The notes below the pieces were generated by a model. The model was not told the origin of the DNA. It made no database searches and was given only the letters and a program-made list of their open reading frames with translations. The position numbers and the translations under genes were made by a program. This document shows, one piece after another, positions 1 to 7,950 of a DNA stretch of 64,000 bases. This stretch comes from Kibdelosporangium sp040675465 (lineage in GTDB: Bacteria > Actinomycetota > Actinomycetes > Mycobacteriales > Pseudonocardiaceae). Within the stretch, counting starts at the first letter, position 1; every line of letters starts with the position of its first letter. The stretch is from the NCBI RefSeq assembly GCF_040675465.1, contig NZ_JBFAPA010000005.1:1-64000 (forward strand), given 5' to 3'.

Positions 1-2
1 GG

Positions 3-170
3 CCGAACATCACGTTCGCCACGGTCGCCGACGCGGTCCGCGACGAGGCCGGCGGGGTCGTGGGCGACAAGGACGTGCCCGGCCGCGCCACCGGTCAGGG
101 CTGGATGTTCTCCAGGTCGTCCAGCAGGCGCGGGTGCTTGGGTTCCCAGCCGAGTGCCTGGCGCGTGTGA
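3..170 (+). CDS. Possible 3' end of an upstream gene (partial)
   Basis: A frame open from the window edge reads PNITFATVADAVRDEAGGVV and continues to a stop at 168-170. The first 30 codons have plausible protein character. The last 25 lie antisense to the 3' end of the epimerase-like gene, so the true end may have been altered. I do not recognise the family, and it may be only an open frame. Confidence 0.25.
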   Translation, partial: PNITFATVADAVRDEAGGVVGDKDVPGRATGQGWMFSRSSSRRGCLGSQPSAWRV

Positions 171-976
171 GTGCTGGACGAGGGTTGGTCGGCAGAGAAG
201 ATCACGGCGAGGGGGCCGTAGGTCTCGGTGGGCACGGACTGGACGGGCACGCCGAGGCGCCGGCCGATGACGGCCGCGATGTCCCGCACCTGGTCACCCT
301 CGTCGTCCACGGCGTGCCAGGCCGTGCCGGGTTCCGCGTGCTCCAGGGCGAGCCGGAACAGGACGGCGGCGTCGAGGGCGTGCACGGCCGGCCAGCGCTG
401 TGTGCCGTCGCCGGGGTAGCCGGACACTCCGCTGCGCCGCGCGATCCCGGTCAGCACACCGGCGAACCCGCCGGCGCCTTCGTTGTGGACGGTCCGGGGC
501 AGGCGGACGGCGGAGCTGCGGACCCCGCGCGAGGCGAGATCCAGGATGCCCATGACCGAGCGGCCGCGGCCGCCGACCGGCCCGTCGGCCGGGATGGGGT
601 CAGCCTCGGTGGAGGCGCGGCCGGGCACCGCGGGCGTGCCCGAGCAGACGACGAAGGGACGGTCGCTGCCGACGAGGGCCTCGCCGAGCGTGGCAAGCGC
701 GGCGCCCTCCTCGGCGACCGCGGCGGCCAGGGCTTCGGGGCTGCTGAAGTCGTTGGCGAAGGCCAGGTGGATCACGCCGTCGGCCTGAGCGGCGCCGGCG
801 CGCAGGACGTCCAGATCGGCCAGGCCTCCCCGGATCGGCTCGGCACCGGCCTCCGACGCGGCCTGCGCGGAGGCGTCGGAACGGGCGAGCGCCAGGACGG
901 TGTGGCCGTTGCCGAGCAGCTCGGCGACGACAGCCGATCCGATCAGACCGGTGCCGCCGGTGATGAAGACGCGCAT
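95..976 (-). CDS. NAD(P)-dependent epimerase/SDR-family oxidoreductase
   Basis: A 293-residue extended-SDR protein. The N-terminus MRVFITGGTGLIGSA carries the Rossmann GxxGxxG motif (about residues 7-13). A full-length ATPase-free sugar-epimerase-like body follows, ending in a GWEPKHP-type substrate-domain motif. I do not see the canonical YxxxK pair where it is expected, around GGRGRSVM, so the catalytic mechanism is uncertain. The frame is open upstream, but the ATG at 976 fits the family start, and translating further would run through the operator DNA. It is divergent from a TetR gene, with two perfect palindromes between them, so that TetR protein very likely represses it. The physiological substrate is unknown. 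Confidence 0.85.
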   Translation of the reverse strand: MRVFITGGTGLIGSAVVAELLGNGHTVLALARSDASAQAASEAGAEPIRGGLADLDVLRAGAAQADGVIHLAFANDFSSPEALAAAVAEEGAALATLGEALVGSDRPFVVCSGTPAVPGRASTEADPIPADGPVGGRGRSVMGILDLASRGVRSSAVRLPRTVHNEGAGGFAGVLTGIARRSGVSGYPGDGTQRWPAVHALDAAVLFRLALEHAEPGTAWHAVDDEGDQVRDIAAVIGRRLGVPVQSVPTETYGPLAVIFSADQPSSSTHTRQALGWEPKHPRLLDDLENIQP

Positions 977-991
977 GGAACTCTCCAGCGA

Positions 992-1048
992 GTGATGGGA
1001 CTCTTGTCCCATCACCCTAGCAGCGTGATGGGACAAGAGTCCCATCAC
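992..1048. promoter_or_regulatory. Double palindromic TetR operator
   Basis: Two 24-bp perfect palindromes lie at 992-1015 and 1025-1048. Each has the half-site GTGATGGGAC mirrored as GTCCCATCAC. The 4-bp centres are TCTT and AAGA, so the second site is the exact reverse complement of the first. Their centres are 33 bp apart, about three helical turns, which would place two regulator dimers on the same DNA face. The pair fills the gap between the divergent oxidoreductase and TetR genes. Binding by that TetR protein is inferred. Confidence 0.85.
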
Positions 1049-1061
1049 CTATGATAGGTCC

Positions 1062-1634
1062 ATGGGCCGGTGGGAACCAGGAGCGCGCGAACGCCTCGTC
1101 ATGGCGGCCGTCGACCTGTTCACCGAGCAGGGCTACGACGCCACGACGGTCACGCAGATCGCCGAACGCGCCGGGGTCACCAAGAGCACCTTCTTCCGGC
1201 ACTTCCCCGACAAACGCGAGCTGCTGGTCGCCGGGCAGGAGACGCTGTGCCGGCTGCTGACCGAAGGCATCGCCGAGGCGCCCGCCGGCGCGAGCCCGCT
1301 CGAGGCGGTCGCCGCCGGTCTGCAGCGCGCCTCGACCGCGATGGGCCCGATGAGCCGCGAGATCGCCCCGCGCCTGAAGGCCGCCGTCGCCGCCAGCACC
1401 GAACTCCAGGAACGCGACGCACTCAAGAGCGTCAGCCTCGCGGCCGCCATGACCGCCGCCCTGATCGCCCGCGGTGTGCCGGACCCGACCGCCGCCCTCG
1501 CCAGCGAACTCGGCGTGCTGGCCTTCAAGCGTGGCTTTATCGAATGGTCCGACGGCGACCGCGACGACGAGTTCGCCGCCTACCTCCTCAAGGCCCTCGA
1601 CGAACTGCGCGCCGCCAGCACCTCCCTGGGCTGA
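1062..1634 (+). CDS. TetR/AcrR-family transcriptional regulator
   Basis: A 190-residue protein with an N-terminal TetR helix-turn-helix at about residues 8-55 (TVTQIAERAGVTKSTFFRHF, then DKREL) and a helical ligand-binding domain. The ATG at 1062 lies 13 bp after the second operator palindrome, so binding there would block its own promoter as well as that of the divergent oxidoreductase. Autoregulation and control of the neighbour are inferred from this layout. The ligand is unknown. Confidence 0.93.
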   Translation: MGRWEPGARERLVMAAVDLFTEQGYDATTVTQIAERAGVTKSTFFRHFPDKRELLVAGQETLCRLLTEGIAEAPAGASPLEAVAAGLQRASTAMGPMSREIAPRLKAAVAASTELQERDALKSVSLAAAMTAALIARGVPDPTAALASELGVLAFKRGFIEWSDGDRDDEFAAYLLKALDELRAASTSLG

Positions 1635-1824
1635 CAGGCAAGGCAGGCGGGCAGGCCGCGAGCGTCCACGTGCGCGAGCGCGGGGATGTCGTGGAAGGTC
1701 TTCCCGACCCCACGTATCTCGAGAAGCTGCTCGTCCACTGACCACCCCCGCGTTGCCGCGCATCGTGGCTACCGGTTTCGTGCTGTGCCCGATGACGCTA
1801 GATGGCCGCACGCCACGGCGTCAA

Positions 1825-1840
1825 GCATTATCGATAATGC
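1825..1840. promoter_or_regulatory. Perfect palindrome before the GntR gene
   Basis: GCATTATCGATAATGC is a perfect 16-bp palindrome, AT-richer than its surroundings, 25 bp upstream of the GntR start codon. Its size, symmetry and position fit an autoregulatory operator for a FadR-type GntR dimer. No other gene is close upstream, so autoregulation is the simplest reading. Confidence 0.65.
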
Positions 1841-1865
1841 CCAAGGGGCTTACGATGGGGGCACT

Positions 1866-2525
1866 ATGACCAGCCCCTTACCCCGCACGACGCTGGCCGA
1901 TCAGATCCGCGACCACATCGTCATGGAGATCGCCCGGGGTGCGTTGCCGCCCGGCACGCCCGTGCGTGAGCTGGAGATCGCCCAGCGGCTGGGCACCAGC
2001 CAGACCCCGGTCCGGGAGGCGTTTCGCAAGCTCGCGGCGGTCGGGCTGCTGGAGACGCGCATCCACGTCGGCACCCGCGTGCGCGACTTCACCGCCAAGG
2101 ACCTGTCCGACGCGGTGCCCGTCCGGGCCGCCCTCGAAGGCATCGCCGGCCGCACCGTCGCCGGGCTCGGCATCCGGCAGGACGACGAACTTCTGGCGGC
2201 GTTGGAGCACATGGAGTCGGTCGCGGACTCCGGCGACCGCCTTGCGCTGGCCGGCGCCAGCACGGCCTTCCACCGCCGGATCGTCACGATGGCCGGGAAC
2301 GACTCGCTGCGCCGCGCGTGGGAGTCACTCGGCATCGAGGTGATGACCGTGATGGCCCTCGCCCACAGCACCATCGACACCCACACCGCCGCGCACAGCC
2401 ACCGGCCGGTGCTGGAGGCGGTGTTGTCCGGCGATCCGGTCCGCGCGGAGCGGGAGTTAGTGGCGCACCAGTTCGCCTACATCCCCAGCTCCGAACCGGC
2501 GGACGACGAGCCGACCGCTTCGTGA
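1866..2525 (+). CDS. GntR-family regulator, FadR/FCD subfamily
   Basis: A 219-residue protein. The N-terminal winged helix (about residues 8-70) shows LADQIRDHIVMEIARGALPP, then the recognition part RLGTSQTPVREAFRKL. An all-helical FCD effector domain follows, with the usual metal-binding histidines suggested by FHRRIV and AHSHRPVLEAV. I chose the ATG at 1866 over 60 extra upstream codons because the family begins just before the wing helix and the operator-like palindrome lies upstream. It probably responds to a small carboxylate. No obvious target operon is adjacent, since the next gene runs the other way. Confidence 0.93.
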   Translation: MTSPLPRTTLADQIRDHIVMEIARGALPPGTPVRELEIAQRLGTSQTPVREAFRKLAAVGLLETRIHVGTRVRDFTAKDLSDAVPVRAALEGIAGRTVAGLGIRQDDELLAALEHMESVADSGDRLALAGASTAFHRRIVTMAGNDSLRRAWESLGIEVMTVMALAHSTIDTHTAAHSHRPVLEAVLSGDPVRAERELVAHQFAYIPSSEPADDEPTAS

Positions 2526-2526
2526 G

Positions 2527-3183
2527 TCAGAGGGCCGCGAGCAACGCGTTCAACGGCCGGGGCAAGGCATTGCGGGTGACCGCCGCCTCGACGAGCAGCC
2601 GCGCGTAGCGGAGTTTGCGGCGGGAACCGCTGGCCAGGAACCGGTGCAGCTGCGCATCGAGGTCGCGGCCGCGCCAGGCGGGTTGGCTCTGCAGGGAACG
2701 GAACGACCCGAGATCGCCCTGGGTGCCGAAGACCGCCTCGACCTCGGCGGTGCCCAGGGCGCGGATCAGCTCGTCCTCCAAGTCGTTGACACAGACGTGA
2801 AACCCGAGCCGTTCCAGGTCGGCACGCGTCCACGGTGAACCAAGCCCGGCCGCGACGATCGCGCGCCGGAAGATCTCCTCTTCGCCGAGGTCGCACAGGC
2901 CCGCGAGTCGCGGGCCCGTGCGGAACCTCGTCAGGAAACGGCCGATGGCGTGCGCGCCACCCATCGGCAGGACCACGATCCGCTCCGCGTCCAGATCGCG
3001 GTCGTGGGCCAGTGCGGCGGTCTCCAGGGCGATCTGGTCGCTGAGACCCTCGACCAGGACCACGGTCGCGGCGTTGCCGACCTTCGCCAGGGCCTGGGCG
3101 GTCGCCGCGGCCGGGGCCTCGACACCGCTCACATAGCCGTCGAGGGCCTTGCGGGCCAGCTCACGGCGATGGTCAACGTCCAC
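2527..3183 (-). CDS. TOPRIM-domain protein (OLD-like nuclease/primase fold)
   Basis: A 218-residue stand-alone TOPRIM protein. The motif VVLVEGLSDQIALE at about residues 38-52 supplies the conserved acidic residue. GLCDLGEEE about 60 residues later corresponds to the second acidic motif, here in the DLG form seen in many actinobacterial members rather than DxD. There is no ATPase domain, unlike classical OLD nucleases. The GTG at 3183 was chosen because upstream codons are arginine-rich shadow of the preceding gene. That gene overlaps it by 11 bp, suggesting translational coupling. DNA or RNA cleavage is possible, but the biological role is unknown. Confidence 0.8.
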   Translation of the reverse strand: MDVDHRRELARKALDGYVSGVEAPAAATAQALAKVGNAATVVLVEGLSDQIALETAALAHDRDLDAERIVVLPMGGAHAIGRFLTRFRTGPRLAGLCDLGEEEIFRRAIVAAGLGSPWTRADLERLGFHVCVNDLEDELIRALGTAEVEAVFGTQGDLGSFRSLQSQPAWRGRDLDAQLHRFLASGSRRKLRYARLLVEAAVTRNALPRPLNALLAAL

Positions 3184-3475
3184 GGCTGATCGGCCTGCGG
3201 TTGCGCCGGTCGGCTCGCGCGTCGATCCGCCGGGGCGGGCGCGCCGTTCGATCGCGCCGGCCTCGCACCGGGAAGTCGCTGCGCCCCAACGGCCAGTCCG
3301 GTTCGGCGGGGCGGCGGCGCAGGTGCCGCGACCGGGCGCGCAGCGAGTCCGCGAACCGGGTGGCGATGTCGGCGCGTTCGGTGTCGGCGAGGCGTCGTAC
3401 CAGGCCCAGCAGTGACATGTCCGACGGCTCAAGGGCGTCCGTGGTGAACATGTCGGCTCGGCGGGTCATGACCAT
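3173..3475 (-). CDS. Small basic hypothetical protein upstream of the TOPRIM gene
   Basis: About 100 residues. It has a helical N-terminal half (MSLLGLVRRLADTERADIAT) and a strongly arginine-rich, probably disordered C-terminal half. I recognise no family. The stop overlaps the TOPRIM start by 11 bp, which supports a two-gene operon. The start is uncertain: three in-frame ATGs lie at 3484, 3475 and 3469, and only a weak GAAG precedes the middle one. The arginine-rich tail could bind nucleic acid, which is speculation. Confidence 0.5.
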   Translation of the reverse strand: MVMTRRADMFTTDALEPSDMSLLGLVRRLADTERADIATRFADSLRARSRHLRRRPAEPDWPLGRSDFPVRGRRDRTARPPRRIDARADRRNRRPISRGR

Positions 3476-3526
3476 GACCGTCATCTTCGGCGATGTCCCG
3501 CACCCCCGCAAAGGATTAACGCCGCC

Positions 3527-3546
3527 ACGGTTAGCAAACGGTTAGC
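3527..3546. repeat. Tandem ACGGTTAGC repeat in a promoter region
   Basis: The 9-mer ACGGTTAGC occurs at 3527-3535 and 3538-3546, an 11-bp period (one helical turn). It lies 50-70 bp upstream of the secreted M23 peptidase gene and on the other side faces the TOPRIM operon. Helically phased direct repeats suit an activator such as a response regulator. This is positional inference. Confidence 0.5.
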
Positions 3547-3599
3547 GCGTCAGGACAGTCTCCGTGCTCTGGGCTGACATCCAAGGAGGGCGAATCCTG

Positions 3600-4898
3600 A
3601 TGAAGTCATGGGTGAAGGGTGCGGTGACCGGGGTCGCGGCCGCCGCCGCGACGCTCGGGCTCGCCGTGCCCGCGCAGGCCGCCGAACCGAACTTCCAGCT
3701 GCCGTTCCCGTGCGGCCAGACCTGGCACGGCAACAACCCGGACAGCAGCGCGCACGTGACGCCGTGGGAGATCGACTTCAACCGGGCCGACGATCTCGGT
3801 GACCCGGTGGTCGCGTCCGCTGCCGGAACGGTCGAGACCGCGGCGAACCAGGGCGATGCCAACGGATACGGCAACCTGGTGAAGATCAGCCACGGCAGCA
3901 GCGGCTACTTCTCCTACTACGCGCACCTGCACGACATGACGGTGCAGAAAGGCGACACGGTCGCACAGGGCCAGCTGATCGGCCACGTCGGCAACACCAG
4001 CAAGCCGGGCAACAACATCCAGCCGCACCTGCACTACGAGGTGCGGCACGGGAGTTCCTACCCGTCGAACCTGCAGCCCGCGGTGTTCAACGGCGTGCGT
4101 TTCCCTTACCCCGACGGGAGTGTGACCTCGCACAACTGCGGTGGCGGTGGCACACGGAAAGCGGCGCGCAGCATCAACGGCGACCAGTACGACGACGCGG
4201 TCGGGGTCGACGGTGACGGTGTCGCGTGGATGTACGCGGGCAAGGCCGGTGGCGGGTTCGCGACCGGCGTGAAGCTCGGGCCGGGCTGGGGCGGTTACAC
4301 GCGGATCGGCGTCGCCGACTCGAACGGTGACGGCTGGGCGGACCTGTTCGCGATCAAGGCCGGAACCCTGTCCTACTGGAACAACCGTGGCAACGGCACG
4401 TTCACCTCGGCGGTCGAGGTGGGGCCCGGCTGGTCGGGAATGGAGTGGGTCGCGTTCGCGGATGTCGACGGTGACAACTACGCGGACATCCTCGCGCGTG
4501 ACGGCGGCAACATGTACCTCTACGTCGGCAAGGGCAACGGGGCCTTCGCCGCCCGGGTCAAGCTCGGCGAGGGCTGGGCTTCGCTGGCGCGGCACACCGC
4601 CGCGGACGCGGACGGCGATGGTGACGGCGATATCTGGGCGACCAACGGCGCGGGCGAGTTGTTCTTCTGGGAACGCGGTCCCAGCGGCTACGCCACGGCG
4701 GTGCAGGTGGGCAGCGGCTGGAATGCGTTCCGGCAGCTGGTGTCCATGGACATCAACGGCGACAGCAAAGCCGACCTCGTCGGCATCCGCACGTCGGACA
4801 ACACGCTGTGGCAGTGGCTCGGCAGCGGCACGGGAGCCTTCGGCCAGGCCAAGCAGATTGGCAACGGCTGGACCGGCTTCACCCTCGCGGACAGCTGA
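3600..4898 (+). CDS. Secreted M23 (LytM-type) peptidase with FG-GAP repeat domain
   Basis: A 432-residue exported peptidoglycan hydrolase. The signal peptide (residues 1 to about 28) ends AVPAQA. The M23 domain (about 30-175) includes the zinc-site segment HVTPWEIDFNRADDLGDPV and the HLHYEV motif. About 235 residues of FG-GAP/VCBS-type repeats follow, with recurrent DxDGDG-like calcium loops and GPGW/GNGW turns. AAGGAGGG sits 9 bp before the ATG, which settles the start. It is followed after 15 bp by a second hydrolase with a nearly identical C-terminal half, so the two are probably co-transcribed. The repeat domain may bind wall polymers or calcium (inferred). Confidence 0.92.
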   Translation: MKSWVKGAVTGVAAAAATLGLAVPAQAAEPNFQLPFPCGQTWHGNNPDSSAHVTPWEIDFNRADDLGDPVVASAAGTVETAANQGDANGYGNLVKISHGSSGYFSYYAHLHDMTVQKGDTVAQGQLIGHVGNTSKPGNNIQPHLHYEVRHGSSYPSNLQPAVFNGVRFPYPDGSVTSHNCGGGGTRKAARSINGDQYDDAVGVDGDGVAWMYAGKAGGGFATGVKLGPGWGGYTRIGVADSNGDGWADLFAIKAGTLSYWNNRGNGTFTSAVEVGPGWSGMEWVAFADVDGDNYADILARDGGNMYLYVGKGNGAFAARVKLGEGWASLARHTAADADGDGDGDIWATNGAGELFFWERGPSGYATAVQVGSGWNAFRQLVSMDINGDSKADLVGIRTSDNTLWQWLGSGTGAFGQAKQIGNGWTGFTLADS

Positions 4899-4913
4899 AA
4901 AGGAGTTCCTCCA

Positions 4914-6071
4914 ATGAGATTACGTGCGCTGCTGCCTGTTGTCGTTCTGACCACCAGCGTTCTGTTCGCCGCTCCCGCACACGCTGTCGGTGACATCGAC
5001 CTGTGCGTCACTGTCGGCCGCAACGCCGGGTTCACCGGCGAGGACTTCGTCACCGCGGTCGCGGTCGCGATGGCCGAGTCCCGCTGCGATCCGGCGGCCC
5101 GCGGTTCGAACCCGGGCTCCGTCGACCGCGGTCTCTGGCAGATCAACGACAAATACCACCCCGAGGTATCCGACGCCTGTGCCTACAACGCGCAGTGCAA
5201 CGCCAACGCCGCCTATCGGATCTCCGACCGCGGCACCGACTGGACGCAGTGGTCCACCTACGAAAACGAGACCTACAAACAGTTCCTGGACGAGGCGCGG
5301 GCCGCGATCGGCGCTCCTCCCCCACCGGCTCACGCGTCGAAGAGCATCAACGGCGACAGGTTCGACGACGCGATGGCCGTTGACGGCGACGGCACGGCGT
5401 GGACATACGCGGGCAAGACCGGTGGCGGGTTCGCCACCGCGGTGAAGCTCGGGCCGGGCTGGACCGGCTTCACCGCAATGGGTGTGAGTGATTCCAATGC
5501 GGACGGTTGGGCGGATCTGTTCGCCATCAAGGCAGGCACGCTCCACTACTGGAACAACCGCGGCAACGCCACCTACTCCCCCGCCGTCGAGGCCGGGCCC
5601 GGCTGGTCGGGAATGGAGTGGGTCGCGTTCGCGGATGTCAACGGGGACAAGAAAGCCGACATCCTGGCCCGCGACGGCGGCAACATGTACCTCTATGTCG
5701 GCAAGGGCAACGGGTCGTTCGCGGCCCGGAGCATGATCGGCGCCGGGTGGTCGTCGCTGACCCGTCACACCGCTGCGGACGCGGATGGCGACGGTGACGC
5801 GGACATCTGGGCCACCAACGGGGCCGGTGAGCTGTTCTTCTGGAAGCGCAGCAGCGGCGGTTACGGCACGGCGGTTCAGGTCGGGACCGGCTGGAACGCG
5901 TTCCGGCAGCTGGTGGCCATGGACATCAACGGTGACGGCAAAGCCGACCTCGTCGCCATCCGTTCGTCTGACAACACCTTGTGGCAGTGGCTCGGCACGG
6001 GCACCGGAACCTTCGGCCAGGCCAAGCAAATCGGCAACGGCTGGGCCGGACACACCCTCGCCGCGAGCTAG
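4914..6071 (+). CDS. Secreted lysozyme/transglycosylase-like protein with FG-GAP repeat domain
   Basis: A 385-residue secreted protein. The signal peptide ends APAHA. A short lysozyme-fold domain (about 27-125) has the catalytic-glutamate segment AMAESRCDPAA and DRGLWQINDKYHPE, as in transglycosylase/lysozyme families, plus paired cysteines. A proline-rich linker (PPPPAH) leads to an FG-GAP domain about 80 percent identical by eye to that of the preceding peptidase. AAGGAG precedes the ATG. One enzyme would cut glycan strands and its neighbour the peptides, so the pair looks like a two-component wall lysis or remodelling set. A strong double hairpin follows the stop. Confidence 0.9.
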   Translation: MRLRALLPVVVLTTSVLFAAPAHAVGDIDLCVTVGRNAGFTGEDFVTAVAVAMAESRCDPAARGSNPGSVDRGLWQINDKYHPEVSDACAYNAQCNANAAYRISDRGTDWTQWSTYENETYKQFLDEARAAIGAPPPPAHASKSINGDRFDDAMAVDGDGTAWTYAGKTGGGFATAVKLGPGWTGFTAMGVSDSNADGWADLFAIKAGTLHYWNNRGNATYSPAVEAGPGWSGMEWVAFADVNGDKKADILARDGGNMYLYVGKGNGSFAARSMIGAGWSSLTRHTAADADGDGDADIWATNGAGELFFWKRSSGGYGTAVQVGTGWNAFRQLVAMDINGDGKADLVAIRSSDNTLWQWLGTGTGTFGQAKQIGNGWAGHTLAAS

Positions 6072-6084
6072 GACGGCGACCGAC

Positions 6085-6135
6085 TGCCACTCGCCTCGGG
6101 CGGCGATACCCCCTTGCCGGCCGAGGCGAGCGGCA
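6085..6135. terminator. Stem-loop after the hydrolase pair
   Basis: A 15-bp inverted repeat with one mismatch (TGCCACTCGCCTCGG against CCGAGGCGAGCGGCA) encloses a 21-nt loop, starting 14 bp after the stop codon. There is no T-run, as is common in actinobacteria. Confidence 0.7.
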
Positions 6136-6136
6136 T

Positions 6137-6186
6137 CCGGGGAGACGCACGCAATCCCTCCCCAAGACAGCGTGCGTGTCTCCGGG
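6137..6186. terminator. Second stem-loop between convergent genes
   Basis: CCGGGGAGACGCACGC pairs with GCGTGCGTGTCTCCGGG, with a 2-nt bulge. It follows directly on the first hairpin and lies 11 bp from the 3' end of the convergent AraC-type pseudogene. Together the two hairpins probably terminate both strands. Confidence 0.65.
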
Positions 6187-6196
6187 AACCCTTGTC

Positions 6197-7156
6197 CTAC
6201 CTTGTGGTCGTGCGGAACCGGCGTTGGTAGGCGGCGGGGCTGATGGACAGCTTGCGGCCGAAGACCCGGCGCATGCTTTCATAGCTGGGGAACCCGGCGA
6301 GGGTCGCCGCCTGGGTCGCGGTGTGTCCTTGGTCGAGCAGGGCCCTGGCCATGTCGAACCGGATGTTCTCCACGTAGCGGGCCGGTGTCGTGGCCAGCTC
6401 GTCGTGGAACAGCCGGGTGAGGTGGCGGGTGCTGACGTTGAGGTGTTTGGCGAGTGCACCGAGCGAGTGGTCGCCGCTCGGGTCCGCCGTCACCCGATCG
6501 GTGATCGTGCGCAGAGCGGGTGAGCGGGGCGGCGGTCCTTGCAGCGGCGCCGAGAACTGTGACTGGCCGCCCGCGCGTTGCATGTACACCACCAGGGCGC
6601 GGGCCACGTCACGCGCCACGTCGGGCCCGTGGTCTTCCTCGACGAGAGCCAACGCCAGATCGATGCCTGCGGTTACTCCGGCCGAGCTGTAGGTAGTGCC
6701 GTCGCGAACTTAGATCGCGTCGGGGTCGACGCGGCACGTCGGACACTGAGTGGCGAGCTTGTGCGTGACCTTCCAGTGTGTGGTCGCCCGTTTGCCGTCG
6801 AGCAGGCCGGCCGCGGCGAGGATGAACGCCCCCGTGCAGATCGACGCGACCCGTCGGGCCTCCGGGGTCCGGGCGGCGTCCGCCAAGTCGCCAGGGACAC
6901 GGGAGCGCGGGTAGATGTCGGCCCCAGGCACCAGAAACGTGTCAATAGGGCCCGCGGACACCGCGCCGTCGACCGCGATCCGGACCCCGAGGTTCGACGT
7001 GACGTCCGCGCCGGCCGGTGAGAGCAGCTCGATCCGGTAGCGGGCGCCGAACTGGTTCGCCGTCTTGAACACCTCCGCGGGACCGGCGAGGTCCAGCAAC
7101 GTCACCCCGTCGTAGACGAGGAACACGACGCGATGACGTGCAGCCTGTGTGGACAC
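6197..7156 (-). pseudogene. GlxA-type AraC regulator interrupted by an in-frame TAA
   Basis: The reading frame encodes a complete GlxA-family regulator. A DJ-1/PfpI-like N-terminal domain (VVFLVYDGVTLLDLAGPAEV; SICTGAFILAAAGLLDGKRA) is followed by a C-terminal AraC helix-turn-helix domain (LGALAKHLNVSTRHLTRLFH; AATLAGFPSYESMRRVFGRK). A single TAA at 6710-6712 splits it after DPDAI. Reading through gives VRDGTTYSSAGVTAGIDLAL, the normal family continuation, in the same frame. One substitution (TAC to TAA) explains it. Either the gene is dead, the halves are made separately, or this is a sequencing error. The divergent neighbour is an HD-domain gene. Confidence 0.9.
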
Positions 7157-7294
7157 CGTTCAGTGGTAGCACACCGTCACCGGCGCAGCAGGCCGTCCGG
7201 ATACGAGGTGTTCCTGGCCGGATGAAGGCGGCGCCGCGCACCTGGGCGTTGGCAGCATGGAGGCGTCCGAACACCTTCGTGGAAGTCCGAGGTC

Positions 7295-7933
7295 ATGTCA
7301 GAGGTCATCGCGGGGCTGGCGATCCCGGAGACGACGGCGGTCGCCGAGGCGACCACGCTCATCCAGCAGACGACCAGCCCGCTCATCTACCACCACTCCC
7401 GGCGGGTCTTCCTCTTCGGCCTGATCCACGCCCAGAACCTGGACGTGCGGCCGGACCCGGAGTTGCTTTACCTGGCGGCGATGTTCCACGACTTGGGCCT
7501 GTTGACGCCGTTCTCCGATGCCGAGCAGCGCTTCGAGGTCGACGGCGCCGACCACGCCCGCAAGTTCTTGGCGGGCCACGGTTTCTCGACGGCCGCCGCG
7601 GACACCGTGTGGCTGGCCATCGCGTTGCACACCACGCCGGGCATCCCCGGCCGGCTGGCGCCGGAGATCGCGACCATGCACCTCGGCGTGCTCACCGACG
7701 CGATCGGCTTCGGCCTGGACGGGCTGGATCGCGACCAGCTGGCCGAGATCCTCGCCGTGCACCCGCGCGGGGACTTCAAGAGCGAGTTCCTGCAAGCGTT
7801 CGTCGATGGGCTCAAGAACCGCCCGGACACCACGAACGGCACCGTGAACGCCGACGTGCTCGCCCACTTCATCCCCGGCTTCCAGCGCACGACGATGGTC
7901 GACCGCGTCCTCGGCTCGCCATGGCCGAGCTGA
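7295..7933 (+). CDS. HD-domain hydrolase (cyanamide-hydratase-like)
   Basis: A 212-residue HD-superfamily protein. The metal site is visible: the N-terminal H of YHHSRRVFLF, the paired HD in MFHDLGLLTPF, and a later HTT segment with DAIGFGL. Length and motifs match the actinobacterial cyanamide hydratase-type HD family, which is annotated as metal-dependent phosphohydrolase or hydratase. The substrate is unknown. It begins 138 bp from the divergent broken GlxA regulator, and such regulators often control the divergent enzyme gene. An oxidoreductase follows after 17 bp, so the two form an operon. Confidence 0.85.
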   Translation: MSEVIAGLAIPETTAVAEATTLIQQTTSPLIYHHSRRVFLFGLIHAQNLDVRPDPELLYLAAMFHDLGLLTPFSDAEQRFEVDGADHARKFLAGHGFSTAAADTVWLAIALHTTPGIPGRLAPEIATMHLGVLTDAIGFGLDGLDRDQLAEILAVHPRGDFKSEFLQAFVDGLKNRPDTTNGTVNADVLAHFIPGFQRTTMVDRVLGSPWPS

Positions 7934-7950
7934 CCCGAAAGGATACGAGC

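Noticed and set aside
1660..1741. Short frame ending in GLPDPTYLEKLLVH after the first TetR gene
   Set aside because: The last 25 codons look protein-like and may be a gene remnant, but without a start or family match I do not list it.
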